Numbered from the stretch's first letter, positions 34,601 to 43,901 are shown. The stretch is DNA of 64,000 nucleotides from Spodoptera frugiperda (GCF_023101765.2 NC_064220.1:682001-746000); one strand, 5' to 3'. A program made the numbers and translations. The notes: generated from the sequence alone by a model not told the origin.

Positions 34601-35714
34601 ATACCTTGCCTGTATCTTAGAGTGCTTTTCCACCAGAGATGTGCTATGCTATGAAGATGTAATAGCTAAGCTGTGAAACAATGTGACTGTTTCCACTGAT
34701 ACTAAAGTATGTAGCTGTGCGAGGAAAATGTGCAGCTCCAGTATGCGATGCCAAATCTATGTAAAAAATATAGCTTAGCTGAGTCCGTTTTCACCAGTGC
34801 TATGCTATGAGTATTGAGTTTCAACCAATAAAAATATGATCGGTGGAATCCAAACACATTCACAGCAATGTAGCATAGCACATCTCTAGTAGAAAAGCAC
34901 TCTAATATGGATTAATAAAAAGCTAAAAGAAGTATTTATGTCAACTATGTCGGAGAACAGAAAATATTTTGTTATCACTTACCAGTCTCATCAGATATTC
35001 AGCTATTAGGATGTTGACGGCTTGGTATTTTAGCTCCAAACGTTGCGTGAAGTGTTTCTGACATGGGTGTGGGTCTCCTACAAAACAAAAAGAATTTTAA
35101 GAATTTAACTTACTGAGACATCTGTTATTCCATTCATCATTGTCAGCTATTAATATTGAATTACAATTAGAATTAATAGCAAAATATCTTAATTAATAGA
35201 TACAGTAATACTAGAGGGAGTTTTATTACTAAAAAACAATGTAGTAAACATTGTTTTTAGTAATAAAACTCCTCTTAATCCTAAAATAATAAGTTTACAA
35301 AAATAACAACTTCATTTCCATAAACAAACAACTTGATTTCCAACAAACAAAAAACGAAAACAAAAACATAGCAATCAAAACAAAGACAGAAGATACAAAT
35401 TCGTGCAAGTGGAAAAGAGACAGACAAGGGATAGTGCTTGGAACGGTACGTTTTATCCCTGGAACGACAGGACGCCGGCTTTGAAAAGTAGAGATAAATG
35501 GCAAATTATTTAACGAATATTTCTCACCAGTTTGTGCACTTTTGATAACATTAACAATGTGGCCACGTAAGTACGCCCTTAAGTCATTGAGTACACCATT
35601 CTTTTCAAATAATTCGTAAATGAATGACTGAAAGGAGTCTGCAGAGTCGGCGTTATCCACATTTTGCGTTTCTGCAATGGGCGGCGTAAATTCTTTCGTA
35701 ATTCCACTTTCCAT
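22601..35714 (-). CDS. OFD1: Oral-facial-digital syndrome 1 protein homologue (centriole/ciliary base)
   Basis: Seventeen exons join in phase on the minus strand: 35714-35528, 35077-34983, 34453-34300, 33821-33693, 33068-32890, 32272-32183, 31518-31396, 29772-29611, 29180-28692, 27827-27654, 27137-27037, 26584-26432, 26114-26023, 25753-25669, 24603-24505, 24033-23810, 23763-22601 (TAA), giving 1232 residues. OFD1 caps distal centrioles and sits in centriolar satellites; it is needed for distal appendages and ciliogenesis. Seen here: a LisH-type helix at about 29-59 ('LNDLRAYLRGHIVNVIKS'); the OFD1-like 'FSYSFSVFVSE' segment near residue 96; a cysteine cluster CxxxxxCxxC at about 219-228; long coiled coils at about 250-590; low-complexity Ser/Pro/Arg; and an acidic C-terminus. 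The motif RDKSPxxVLREAKxxLR occurs in both exons 15 and 16. Human OFD1 is about 1012 residues. The donor after exon 6 (GTCTTT) is weak. Confidence 0.85.
24054..24309 (+). mobile_element. Full-length tRNA-derived SINE with 24-bp target duplication
   Basis: The body at 24081-24283 starts 'gactgcacggttagcgcggt', has A-box-like GTGGCTGGGCAATTGG and B-box GGGTTCGATTCCC, and ends in poly(A). Direct repeats 24054-24077 and 24286-24309 (CTACG-A/T-TTATAA-A/C-GAGAAGAGATG) match at 22 of 24 positions. It is inserted in the OFD1 intron between exons 15 and 16, just past the exon 16 acceptor. Confidence 0.85.
24651..24918 (-). mobile_element. Dispersed repeat R1, inverted
   Basis: Plus strand reads GTGGGAGCGCCATGCTTCAG, 'acgaatgggccggctcggcc' and 'gataccacgacctcacagaa', ending at 'gcggtttataccataaaaaa'. 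It is in the OFD1 intron directly upstream of exon 15. Confidence 0.72.
24979..25034 (+). mobile_element. Repeat R1 fragment
   Basis: A T-run followed by 'gatagcaaacgagcagacag' and ATCACTTGATGG, the first 50 bases of R1 only. Confidence 0.55.
25225..25350 (+). repeat. Dispersed repeat R3
   Basis: 'catccccgaaggggtaggca' and 'cacattacggcacgtaatgc', then 'cacccacttttcaccatttg', matching the other R3 copies. Confidence 0.65.
26163..26250 (-). mobile_element. Fragment of the 34.6-kb TIR element family
   Basis: Contains 'atcagagatgtgctgtgtag' and 'gaagatgtaatagctaagct', matching the left end of the element at 34619-34903 and the copy at 63.3 kb. Confidence 0.55.
27334..27510 (+). mobile_element. 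Dispersed repeat R1, internally deleted
   Basis: 'tagtataaaccggtaaacgg', 'ggatcacctgaagataagca', then 'ttgttggggaatcggggttt' and 'acaacgaaacacaacgcaag'. It lacks part of the middle. Confidence 0.65.
27558..27620 (+). repeat. Dispersed 55-bp repeat
   Basis: 'acaacaatagaaaatacatt', GTGTCTCGCGTACATCTGCG, ending ACGACGGGTTAA. Lies close downstream of OFD1 exon 10 (in intron 10). Confidence 0.7.
28144..28530 (+). mobile_element. Dispersed repeat R2, longest copy
   Basis: GC-rich island: 'gaggcgagagggagtgtcag', 'actgactaaaaaccaccccg', 'cttttcgagtcggagccccg', 'gctaggtagtccgcagctcc', then C- and G-runs and a tail ending 'gccccatgtaggggacatag'. Partial copies at 10387, 33399, 41810, 43424 and 55835. 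A 106-codon open frame here is repeat sequence. Confidence 0.65.
29900..30088 (+). mobile_element. Non-LTR retrotransposon 3' tail
   Basis: 'actagcaaacccagcgaact', then a T-run and 'atgcaaaaccgtggaaatcg', ending 'gacttatttttatataatag'. Same family as 12640-12750. It is in an OFD1 intron upstream of exon 8. Confidence 0.6.
30091..30450 (+). mobile_element. LINE-like degenerate 3' segment
   Basis: 'tagcttttgcccgcgacttc', 'gtagcctatgttctttcgtt', 'ctgtaccaaatttcttcaaa', then a (acag) run and 'ttactttcgcatttataata'. This is the common moth LINE tail; related pieces are at 30890-31065, 47483-47655 and 56817-56990. Confidence 0.65.
30890..31065 (+). mobile_element. LINE-like tail fragment
   Basis: 'tatagcctatgttactcgtg', 'aaatcggtccagtagttttt' and 'cctctttataatattagtgt' mark the same type of degenerate non-LTR tail. 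Confidence 0.55.
31075..31186 (-). mobile_element. tRNA-derived SINE, inverted 5' part
   Basis: Plus strand 'acccgaaacaacaatttctg', 'aaagttgctccgtagggcaa' and 'gccagccactgcgctaaccg' are the reverse complement of the SINE head. Confidence 0.65.
31236..31386. mobile_element. MITE family A, 10 bp from an OFD1 splice donor
   Basis: Terminal inverted repeats are TACCCTTAGTATGAGTTTAC and, reversed on the right, TATCCTTAGTACGAGTTTGC. The core 'ctgattggcc' is paired with 'accaattag'. The right end stops about 10 bases from the end of OFD1 exon 7 (31396), so the intron after that exon begins with a handful of bases and then the element. Confidence 0.78.
32464..32745 (+). mobile_element. Dispersed repeat R1
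   Basis: 'gttataagccggtaaacgag', 'acgaatcacctgatggtaag', 'caatcgccaccacacgaaac', 'cacacaacgaaatacaacgc', ending near 'agcccattagtgccgaagcc'. Located in the OFD1 intron between exons 5 and 6. Confidence 0.7.
33220..33281. repeat. Perfect 22-bp inverted repeat
   Basis: Two exactly complementary 22-base arms at 33220-33241 and 33260-33281 (core ATAGGATTGCACAAAATC) are separated by 18 bases. Outside the arms, 'ggctgcctccaccgg' and 'aatgcagcc' hint at a larger small element. It lies in OFD1 intron 4. Confidence 0.85.
33399..33607 (+). mobile_element. Dispersed repeat R2
   Basis: 'gcctgagtgaggcgagaggg', 'tcttactgactaaaaccact', 'agagccccggtaatccgcta', matching the copy at 28144. In OFD1 intron 4. 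Confidence 0.65.
33898..34116 (-). mobile_element. Dispersed repeat R1, inverted
   Basis: Plus strand 'gtgtgggagagccatgcttc', 'gcacgaatgggccgactcga', 'aaaggccggcaacgcacttg' and 'ggcggcgattgcttactatc'. In OFD1 intron 3. Confidence 0.72.
34619..34903. mobile_element. TIR element (about 285 bp) in OFD1 intron 2
   Basis: The left terminus is AGAGTGCTTTTCCACCAGAG and the right terminus, reversed, AGAGTGCTTTTCTACTAGAG, both continuing 'atgtgctatgct'. The interior repeats 'gtgctatgctatga' twice. A degraded copy is at 63300-63515 and a fragment at 26163. No coding capacity. Confidence 0.8.
35218..35271. repeat. 54-base hairpin in OFD1 intron 1
   Basis: Arms 35218-35242 and 35248-35271 are reverse complements apart from one A/T-run length difference (core TTTTATTACTAAAAA), with a 5-base loop AGTAA. 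Confidence 0.82.
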
Positions 35715-35737
35715 TTTATTGTTTTAACTGTTTTATA

Positions 35738-35749
35738 GTTATCCGTAAC
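35738..35749. promoter_or_regulatory. Weak RFX X-box-like site by the OFD1 start
   Basis: GTTATCCGTAAC lies 24 bases upstream of the OFD1 ATG. It resembles the X-box (GTNRCC then RGYAAC) but has a mismatch in the left half and a shortened centre. Chance occurrence is quite possible. Confidence 0.3.
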
Positions 35750-36065
35750 AGAAATTGTGCCTACATTATAAATTTATGAGAAATAATTTAATAAATTACT
35801 GGAAATTTCAAACTTCCCAAACACAGATTTTTGACATTTGTTCTGTTTGTTGACATTTCCGGTTGAAAATATGACAACGGACAAACGATAAAAATAACCA
35901 TACTCTTTACTTATAAAACATTAAAAAACCAGTTTTAGAAATATTTGATAAACATAAAAGTATTTTAAAATGTATATTACAATTTTAAATTGTAAAATAT
36001 GCAAACTGTATTGTATATATTCACTTAGTAGATAGTGGATAGAAATTTTAACATGTCATGTATCA

Positions 36066-36138
36066 GTCCCTGTGGCGCAGAGGATAGCGCGTTGGACTTC
36101 TAATCCAAAGGTCGTGGGTTCGATCCCCACCAGGGATG
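36066..36138 (+). tRNA. tRNA-Arg (anticodon UCU)
   Basis: A 73-base cloverleaf without intron. Acceptor stem GTCCCTG (36066-36072) pairs with CAGGGAT (36131-36137), all seven pairs with one G-U. The D-arm is GCGC/GCGC. The anticodon stem TTGGA/TCCAA (36092-36096/36104-36108) encloses loop CTTCTAA with anticodon TCT at 36099-36101. The T-arm GTGGG/CCCAC (36114-36118/36126-36130) has loop TTCGATC. The discriminator base is G. Internal A and B boxes (TGGCGCAGAGGATAGCG, GGTTCGATCCC) are intact, so it should be transcribed by RNA polymerase III. It decodes AGA codons. Confidence 0.97.
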
Positions 36139-36148
36139 CAAACATTTC

Positions 36149-36153
36149 TTTTT
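36149..36153 (+). terminator. RNA polymerase III terminator of tRNA-Arg
   Basis: A run of five T on the coding strand begins 11 bases after the mature tRNA 3' end, the usual Pol III stop signal. Confidence 0.75.
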
Positions 36154-37110
36154 GTATTCGATTTTAAAAGATTCTACTGAAATTATTATGCTGAAAATGT
36201 TACTCATGTAACTAAAATTAATTATTATTGATACACATTTAAAATATAAACATGATAAGTATTATTTTAAGCTTCATAAGTGTGTTACTATTGTGAAATT
36301 TTATATTATTTGCAAAAAAATATGAATTTTGATAAAAATTTGTACCATAACATTACGCTTTAATGTTTCAAGATAGGGATAAGCAGACATATGCACGTTG
36401 TAAACAGAGATGAAAAGTAATTATTATGCTACACAATAATGAATTGTTATTAATTAAATGCAGGTGTTCAAGCCATTAGTACCTATGGACAGTGGTGTGT
36501 GACCTTTCGTCGTCTTTAGATCTAAACATTTACGAGAAAAAATAAGTTTGTAAGCCATACGAATTATTAATTAGGATTGTGAATAAATAGTTTGATGCTA
36601 AAATCCAATCATGAAGATGAAGTATGAAGACCTAGTCATGGTAGGTATACGATTTCCTTTAGGTAAACTGTTTTGTCTGAGCTTCTGTGGCTAGAAAATT
36701 ATCTAAATGGAAGACGGAGTGAAAAAATATTTAAATTAACGCCATCTAACTTTTTTATAAGTAACAATTTGATCGTGCGATCATTTTCACTCTAGAGAAT
36801 ATTTTAATAAAAATATTAATTCAACGGTATGTATATGAAGGATTTATTTAAATTAATTAAGTAGAATAATTTAAAAGTAAGTAGAATTTGTTTTCTATTT
36901 GTTATTCTACCGAGAGACTTTATTTTTATTCATTGGATGTAGAGGAACGTTGTGCTTTTATCAAAATATGTCAATGTCAAATGTCATAGAATGACAGCTA
37001 ATTCACGATTGTTGACATCATTGTGAAAAATAGAAGATACAATTTATTATTTTTGTAACGAATTAATTCTATTTCTAAGTACAAAACGTAATAAATATAA
37101 AGCAACAATC

Positions 37111-39034
37111 ATGAGGCGTCATGCAGGAGTAGGTGCCATACAGAAACAAAGGTTGCAACAGGAGAAATATCGGGAGAAAGGATCGGAAATCCAGGAAAAT
37201 CAGTTTCAGCAAATGTCCAAACAATTGGAAGTTTTTAGAGAAAACTTGGAAGAATTTGCGACTAAACATAAGAATGAGATAAAGAAGAATGCTCAGTTCA
37301 GGCGGCAGTTCCAAGAGATGTGTGCGGCTATCGGTGTAGATCCCCTCGCGTCGGGGAAGGGATTTTGGTCTGTTTTAGGTTGGTGACGACTTCATGAAGT
37401 ACCATCCAATTGATTCTACTGTATCATGGGTTAGCTTTTACCCATGACTATGACTGTGCCATCTCCATACTCCCAACTTTATGTAATGTAAAATGGGGTG
37501 AATAGAGAATAGAATTCAAAGGGTGAATAAACAAAGGAATGGGCTGAATAGATGGTAGAATATTTTCCAAATTTTCAATTTTTTTATATTTGCAGGAATT
37601 TATGTAATTAAGTGCATATTAGAGCTATTCCAGCAATTCATGAGGTATTTGCAATTATTTTTGCCAAAATAATGTTACTATATCCTTATTATAATTAATT
37701 TCAATCTGTTTTGTAAATAGTTCTTAAAATAAATTTTGCTTCTTACATTTCAGGTATTGGTGATTTTTACTATGAAATAGGAGTACAAATAGTGGAGGTT
37801 TGTTTAGCCACAAATTACAAGAATGGTGGGCTTATAACTTTAGAAGAGCTGCGGACGAGGCTCATTGCTGCCAGAGGCAAGGCCAAGATACACCAGGAGA
37901 TAACTAATGAGGATCTGCTGGTTGCTGTAAAGAAACTGAGAATATTTGGGAATGGGTGAGTAATGTTAGTTAGTTAGGGTAGCAAGTGTGTGAGGGCCAT
38001 GTTTCGGCACGAATGGGCCGGCTCGACCAAAGTGACACCACGGCCTCACAGAAAACTGATATGAAAAAACACTTGTGTTGTATGAGTCAAGTTAAAGGAG
38101 GCCCAATTACCCACCTTTCCAATTCCCAATCCCCAACAACCCTTAAATTCCTAACCCCCAAAAGGTCGGCAACGCCAAGTGTCCATGGGCGGCGGCGATT
38201 GCTTACCATCAGGTGGCCCATCTGCTTGTTTATCAGCTTATTCCATGAAAAAAAACCAAGTTATCTATCTGTCCACTGTAACTTATAATTATTTTTATTC
38301 CAGTTTCACAGTAGTGCCAATGGGTAAAGGCAAGTGGTTGGTGCAGTCAGTGCCGGGCGAGTTGAACTTGGACCAAACTTTAGTGTTGCAGAAAGCAAGT
38401 GGTCTTGGCACTGCTTGGGTGTCCATCAGTATACTCATTGATGATCTTGGGTGAGCATTTTAATTCTTATTAATGAATTAATGAATGCCTATTATGACAA
38501 GGGAAATACAATTGTTTCTTTTATGAAAGTTAGGAATCGATAAATGAAGAAAATTCCCTTGGGAAAATCATTTTTTTAACTTATCTGCATTTTGTAGTTT
38601 GCTATCAAATTAAATTTGATTCAACATAATTTGTTCATACAAAACTAGTATCTGAATATCGGAAATAAGGTCTATTATAGGAGTGAGTGAAAGTGGACAC
38701 CGGTGTCTGCTCAGGGATTTTGAAGTACCTATGAAATCAAACTTGTATGGTTTACTCCATTAATATCACATTCTGAAGGATGTGTCTTGAGAGTAGGATC
38801 ACTTCTTATACACCAACAATATATTTTCAATCACAAACCAATTGGAAAGAGTTTAGCAATATGGAAGTAAGAAATTACAATTTTACTCTCTCGTTTTCCA
38901 GATGGACAGAAACAAGAGCTCAGAATGCTTTAAATCACATGGTAAAGGAAGGTCTAGCATGGGTGGATACCCAGGACACGAAGGAGACACTATACTGGTT
39001 CCCAAGCATGTTCTCCGAGTGTGTGGCTGCATGA
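37111..39034 (+). CDS. SNF8: Vacuolar-sorting protein SNF8 (ESCRT-II subunit VPS22)
   Basis: Four exons join in phase: 37111-37378, 37754-37955, 38304-38450, 38902-39034 (TGA), giving 249 residues, close to the usual 250-260. SNF8 forms the ESCRT-II core with VPS36 and two VPS25 copies and helps sort ubiquitinated cargo into multivesicular endosomes; in flies the orthologue (larsen) is a growth suppressor. Seen here: the start 'MRRHAGVGAIQKQRLQQEKY', a coiled coil at about 25-75, then 'IGVDPLASGKGFWS', 'GDFYYEIGVQIVEVCLATNY', 'NGGLITLEEL' of the first winged helix, and 'SVPGELNLDQTLVL' and 'KEGLAWVDTQ' of the second. The donor of exon 1 (GTTGGT) is weak, but the join restores the conserved LG-GDFYYE junction. 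It converges on the SCLT1-like gene. Confidence 0.97.
37493..37575 (+). repeat. Repeated 70-bp segment (also at 11856-11925)
   Basis: 'gaatagaattcaaagggtga' and 'aaaggaatgggctgaataga' recur almost exactly at 11856-11925. Here it is in SNF8 intron 1. Function unknown; probably part of a small transposon. Confidence 0.65.
37983..38252 (-). mobile_element. Dispersed repeat R1, inverted, in SNF8 intron 2
   Basis: Plus strand 'ccatgtttcggcacgaatgg', 'gccggctcgaccaaagtgac', 'ccacggcctcacagaaaact', then 'ggcggcgattgcttaccatc' and 'agcttattccatgaaaaaaa'. One of the more complete copies. Confidence 0.75.
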
Positions 39035-39690
39035 TTTACAAATTTAAACCCTATTGTAAAGTTATAAGAGTTATTTTGTGATATACATATTATAATTTAT
39101 GTTGAAAATATATACAGAAATTAGTTTTTATTAATCCTACGACGGCGAAGGTGGCAAGAAAGCAACTGATGGTAAGTGGTAAATAAATAAATCCACTAAA
39201 TACTTGAGGCATTAAATACGCTTTGTCGATTGTCAAGACACCTATTTACTACCTTCTTGAAGTATCCCATATTGTTTAGTATTTTGAATCAAATGTATTG
39301 CGTGCATTAAATAAAATATGGAGTTAATATTAAATATTTATTATCTATAACTATATTGCACTGTGGTAACACTCTTAAAATTAAATTAGGAATACATTTT
39401 TCATAGAGGTAGGTTTATTGGAGCATTGGGAACAAGGCAATGGGGCACTTTTATCTATAGTGGTAAGGTTGATTTTTAATCATCAAACATCTTAGGTTGT
39501 GACCATACCATACTTTAAAAGCTAGTTAGGCTTGCCTTGCTTGCTTGTTGATATTTTTAATCATCAAGGTAAACAAAAATAGACTTTATTTTAAGAAACT
39601 TAACATTGATATCTATCTAATTATGTCTGTGAGCAGGTGCTAATCAATTTTCTACTTTATTTCCTAAACATAATTGTCTAAATTCAAATG
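39035..39690. other. Convergent SNF8 / SCLT1-like 3' region
   Basis: Holds both 3' UTRs. A minus-strand AATAAA lies at 39656-39661, only about 30 bases past the SCLT1-like stop. No coding content. Confidence 0.6.
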
Positions 39691-42600
39691 TTAGCTGTTA
39701 CTTTCCTCTGAGGACCCAACATAAGGCAGTTTTAACTTTGATCTTAGTTCCTTATTCTCTTTCTGCATTTCATCTAGTTTCTTCTTCAGTTTTTCTGTCA
39801 TTTCTAAGTAGGATTCTTTCCATCTGTAATAAAAAATATTGTAATTTAAACCTTATGGTCAAGAAAATAAGGTCAATGATAACATAAGTCGTGAATTGAA
39901 TTCATTCCAAATAGCTTTCGTAGATCTTTTATCATATAATTATCTGTTGTACTAGAGAAATTTCATAATTCTTTAGTAATGATTTTGTATTGAAAACAAT
40001 TGCTAAGGACTTAGTAAGTAATCATTAAAGGACTCTGAGTACGGCGGTAAGTATTGTTAGTAGAAAATAAATGGTAATTACTTTTTACTGAGCTCCATTT
40101 GATTTTCTAAATGTTTGTTCAGTTCTATCACCTCCTCTTCTTTGGTTGTCACCATTCTGGAAGTTTAAAAAACATTCTAAATTAGTCATACCTACTATGT
40201 ATACATAGTCCAAAATTAAAATGCCCCAAAATCAATAAATAGAAAAAGAAACAACAGCAAATAAGTTATGATATGTCACCACATCTCTAGGAAGACATAA
40301 AGCGACAGTGCTGCCAATTGTGCATACTTATTTAAACTCACTTCTGATTGAGTTCGGTTCTGGAAGCGAGCATGGTTTGCAACTTATTCACCATGCCGTG
40401 CGTTTCTTCCAACGATTTCTGGAGATGCTCCACTTGTAATCTGAAATAAGAGATATTTTTATAATAATACTATTCACCAGTTTTTGTCAGCTTTTACATT
40501 CTTCTTTTTTTCATATTTTTTTTATGGTATAGGCTGGTAAACACGCTGACGGTGGTCCGCTTGTTGCCTACCATAACGTGATCCTGATGGTAGGCAATCG
40601 CTACCGCCGTGGACACCCGAAACACCAGAGGCGTTATAAGAGTGTTGCCGGCCTTTTGCGAATTAGGAATTAGAGGGTTGTTAGGAAATCGGGCAAGCGT
40701 TATTTTAGGTCGATTTTCTGTGAGGCCGTAGCCGTGGCCATGCCGAAGCATGGCTCTCCCACACTTAATAAATGGGCCATTTCTGCCAGTTCCAATAGGT
40801 GTTTCCGTAGTAAATCTTCTTATATCGCTTTCCTTACAGCCGAAGGACCCTACATGCTATATTTTAGCTCTTTTAAGATAATTAAGTATTGTTGTAGTTA
40901 ACATACTTGAGTTCATCGCACTGTGTCCTCAGCAGTTGTTCCTCCCAGTCGCGTCGCTTGATCTCCCTCGCGTGGACATCCTGCATCCTCTGTATGTCTA
41001 TAGCGAGGCATTGCTTCTCACACACCAGTTGCATGTTGCGTCTTTCTGACGCTACCTGGGGAAAGTGGAAAATTAACTATCAGTCTTCAGAAATGAATAC
41101 ATCCATTCGATTTTGCAAATTTTAATGCGTGAAATGCAGAAGTTATGATTCTTGATTGTTTATTCTGTTTGTCTTTAATTTGGATATTCGCAGAAGGCCT
41201 AAAGCTTGCGCATTCATAAATAAATTTTTGGGCGGTTATTTCGTGTCCCACACTAGGATTTTCTTTTTTTATGGAACACATTACGGAACTGTAAACGAGC
41301 AGACGGATCACCTGATGGTTAGCAATCGTCGTCGCCTAAGGGCACCCGAAACACTAGAGGCTTTACAAGTGCGTTGCCGGCATTTTGGGGATTAGGGATT
41401 TAAGGGTTGTTGGGGATTCGAGGTAACGAAACAAAACGCATGCGTTGTTTCTCTTCGGTTTTCTGAGAGGCCGTGGTGTCACTTCGGTCAAGCCGGCCTA
41501 TTCGTACCGAAGCACACTCGGCAACAAAAACTTACAGAAAATGTCTTTAGCAGAACGTAACTTACCAGTTCTTGAAACATGGCTTCCACCTTTTGTTCAG
41601 CTAGTGCGAGTTTCGGGTCTACAGACTTCAACGAATCCTTTTGCTGTTTCAAGTAACTTTCGTTGGAAGCGAGCAATATCTTGTTTTCTCTGAAAATAAT
41701 CTCATATTTATTGTGGAATCTAATATCTAGATTCTCAATATAAAGGCAGATTCAGTGTGGTACCTAAATTTTCGGTGGCGATTTTTCGGTTCTGCGCTTA
41801 TGGCATAGGCTTTTTTTGATGGCGGGGAAAAACCTTCAAAAGGTGTCTAGCTTTTTGTGGAGAAAGACTAGGGAGTGTGGGATTCTTACCTCACTAAAAC
41901 CACCCCGGTGGCCACCTTCGGCACCGATAAGCCCTGTACACCTTTATTTTATTTCTGTTAATTATTTTTGTTGGGGTACAAATAAACTGCTTTTCTTTCC
42001 TTTTCTTTCATAAGGGGCATCGAGTTCTCTAATTAGACCTGTTCCGGAGTCCCTATGGTCGCATACTGCTCTACCTACTGTTTATCTACCTTGTATCAGA
42101 CGGTCTTAAAATAGCGTGTAATACCTTAAAGTCTTATTCAGCAGCAATCCTTTCTCCACGAGCTCAGCGTCCAAATTCCGTATATGTTGCAACATGTCTG
42201 CGACTTTCTCGTTGTACTTCTCTTTCGCCTCGTCCATCTCTTTCCTACACGACGTCTCTATCTCCTGTCTTATGTTCGATAATGTGTGTTTCAGTTGGGC
42301 TATTTCTCCTGCAAAAATATTGGTTCGTTAGGTAGGTAGTATAAACTCTGGGACATGAGACTCAACACAGGTAACCAGTAAAAAGTGCCAGTTGTCCACC
42401 TCTCCGTTCCTCTTTTCGGTAGGAGAAGTTTTGTTTTATTTTTGTAGTAGTAAATCCAACTTACTAGATAATTCCTGTACAGTTTTGTAAGCTTCATTCT
42501 TCTGTTTCGATACCTCGTCGTATAATTGTAATGCTTCTGCTACCTGCAGAGAAGGAAGTAGAAATAGTTTTATTTTAAGGCAGAAATTATAATATACTTA

Positions 42601-43901
42601 ATACATAAGATACATAGTAAATCACCAGAAGTGTCCAGAAGCTTTTTTTAGCGTTGATAAGTTTGGCCACCAACCCGCTTACTGCCAAGGAGCACATGGA
42701 CTTAGAAAGTACCTATTAACTCTAACCTTAAAAAGACCAGGGTTGTATTTCTCAGCTTACCTTAGACTTAGCTTCCACTTCCCTCTTCGACTTCTCAGCA
42801 CATTCCTTCTGACACAACCCCAACTGCTCCTTCAAATCTTCACTATTCTTCTTCTCAACCGCAAAATTGATTTTATATTCTTCTAAACTCTTAGTGACGT
42901 CACTCAATTTTTCTTCTAACTCTTTGCCTCTCTCTTTATACGCTGCTATCTCTTTCTCTCGGCTTTTCAAATCGTTTTCTAATATAGCGTGTTTTGTTTG
43001 TAAATCTTTGTGCTTGTTTTCGAGGTCGATGTAATCTGTTAATGCTGTTTCGAGTTTTAGTTCGAAATCTCTTCTTTCTTCTGTCGAGGGCTGGTAGCAA
43101 AAATTGTTTATTAGTTTTATGAATAAGTACCTATTCAAAAGGAGACTTAATACTTTGTGGATACTTAGTGCATTTTCTAAAGATTTTGGGAGGTGTATAA
43201 ATGAGTCGGTGGCGGTTGGTGATGCTAATAGTGCGGTTGATCAAGAAAGAAGTGTGAGTTGTAAAAATACCTTCTTTCCTCCACTGTCATAACTCTGGTA
43301 AGTCTTCAATTCAGTTTCCAGTGCATCTATAGTCTTCTGTGAGGTTTGCCAGAGCACGTGAAGCGAGTCTCGTTCCTGAAGAAGACAGAGTTAGGGTAAG
43401 TAAGTTCCAGACCACCGTAGATAGGGTCTAGCGGGGCTGCGTATTGGGCTCCGGGTCGAAAACAGGAGTAGGAATGGGATGTTTTAGTTAGTATATCTGA
43501 CACTCCTAAATAAAAATTATAAAAGAAAAACCTTAGCCAACAAAGAGACTTGTTTCCTCAGCTCTTCCAACTCTTTGCTGTGGTCTAGGTTGTGGCTATT
43601 GGCTCTAGCATTGTCCAACTTCTCCTTCAATAGCATCCCCACTTGTTGGGACAGTTTCTGATTATCTGCTATCAGAGTTCTTATTTCTTCTTCCACTATT
43701 GTCTGATTTTGCTGTGAATTTTAAATTATTTTTTATGTTAGGAAACCAAAGTTTTCTGTACTTATTTGTTTGAAAAATGGAAATATAGTTAAAAGCGTGT
43801 TGTTAGGCGTGCTATCGTTAGGTACTGATAAGAATTTAATGACCAGTTACCCTGAAAAAGTCCACTTCACATTGAAGTGCTTCCAAAGTAGGATGCTCCA
43901 T
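39691..43901 (-). CDS. SCLT1: Coiled-coil protein, probable SCLT1 homologue (centriole distal appendage)
   Basis: Eleven exons join in phase: 43901-43851, 43711-43532, 43375-43271, 43090-42761, 42543-42465, 42308-42125, 41689-41566, 41055-40907, 40440-40342, 40156-40082, 39823-39691 (TAA), giving 502 residues, almost entirely coiled coil. The assignment rests on local resemblances to vertebrate SCLT1: 'ERDSLHVLWQTSQKTIDALE' in exon 3 against its LWQT segment, and 'SKKWKESYLEMTEKLKKKL' near the C-terminus against its RWKEETKKLTES region, in the same order. SCLT1 is a distal-appendage protein required for ciliogenesis (about 690 residues in human, so this one is shorter). Coiled coils give misleading similarity, and another centrosomal coiled-coil family remains possible. 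It is divergent from HDAC11, with 535 bases between start codons and an X-box-like palindrome between them, which fits a ciliary role. Confidence 0.6.
40500..40768 (+). mobile_element. Dispersed repeat R1 in SCLT1-like intron 8
   Basis: 'ttatggtataggctggtaaa', 'ggcaatcgctaccgccgtgg', 'cacccgaaacaccagaggcg', 'gtgttgccggccttttgcga', ending 'atgccgaagcatggctctcc' plus CACAC. It carries a small insertion near the left end. Confidence 0.75.
41262..41522 (+). mobile_element. Dispersed repeat R1 in SCLT1-like intron 7
   Basis: 'gtaaacgagcagacggatca', 'cctgatggttagcaatcgtc', 'acaagtgcgttgccggcatt', 'gaggccgtggtgtcacttcg', ending 'cgtaccgaagcacactcgg'. Its right end is about 45 bases from exon 7. Confidence 0.75.
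41810..42015 (+). repeat. Repeat R2-related segment
   Basis: 'tttgatggcggggaaaaacc', 'agggagtgtgggattcttac' and 'ctcactaaaaccaccccggt' resemble R2, with a diverged tail. In SCLT1-like intron 6. Confidence 0.5.

Larger units (their letters stand above)
35715..37110. other. Divergent OFD1 / SNF8 intergenic region
   Basis: OFD1 (minus) and SNF8 (plus) start 1.4 kb apart, so both promoters lie here, separated by the tRNA-Arg gene. No other coding frame is seen and the DNA is strongly AT-rich. Confidence 0.65.

Noticed and set aside
35295..35527. Read-through of OFD1 exon 1 past 35528
   Set aside because: A consensus GTGAG donor ends the exon after the LisH helix and exon 2 continues in phase with conserved sequence; the read-through is low-complexity.
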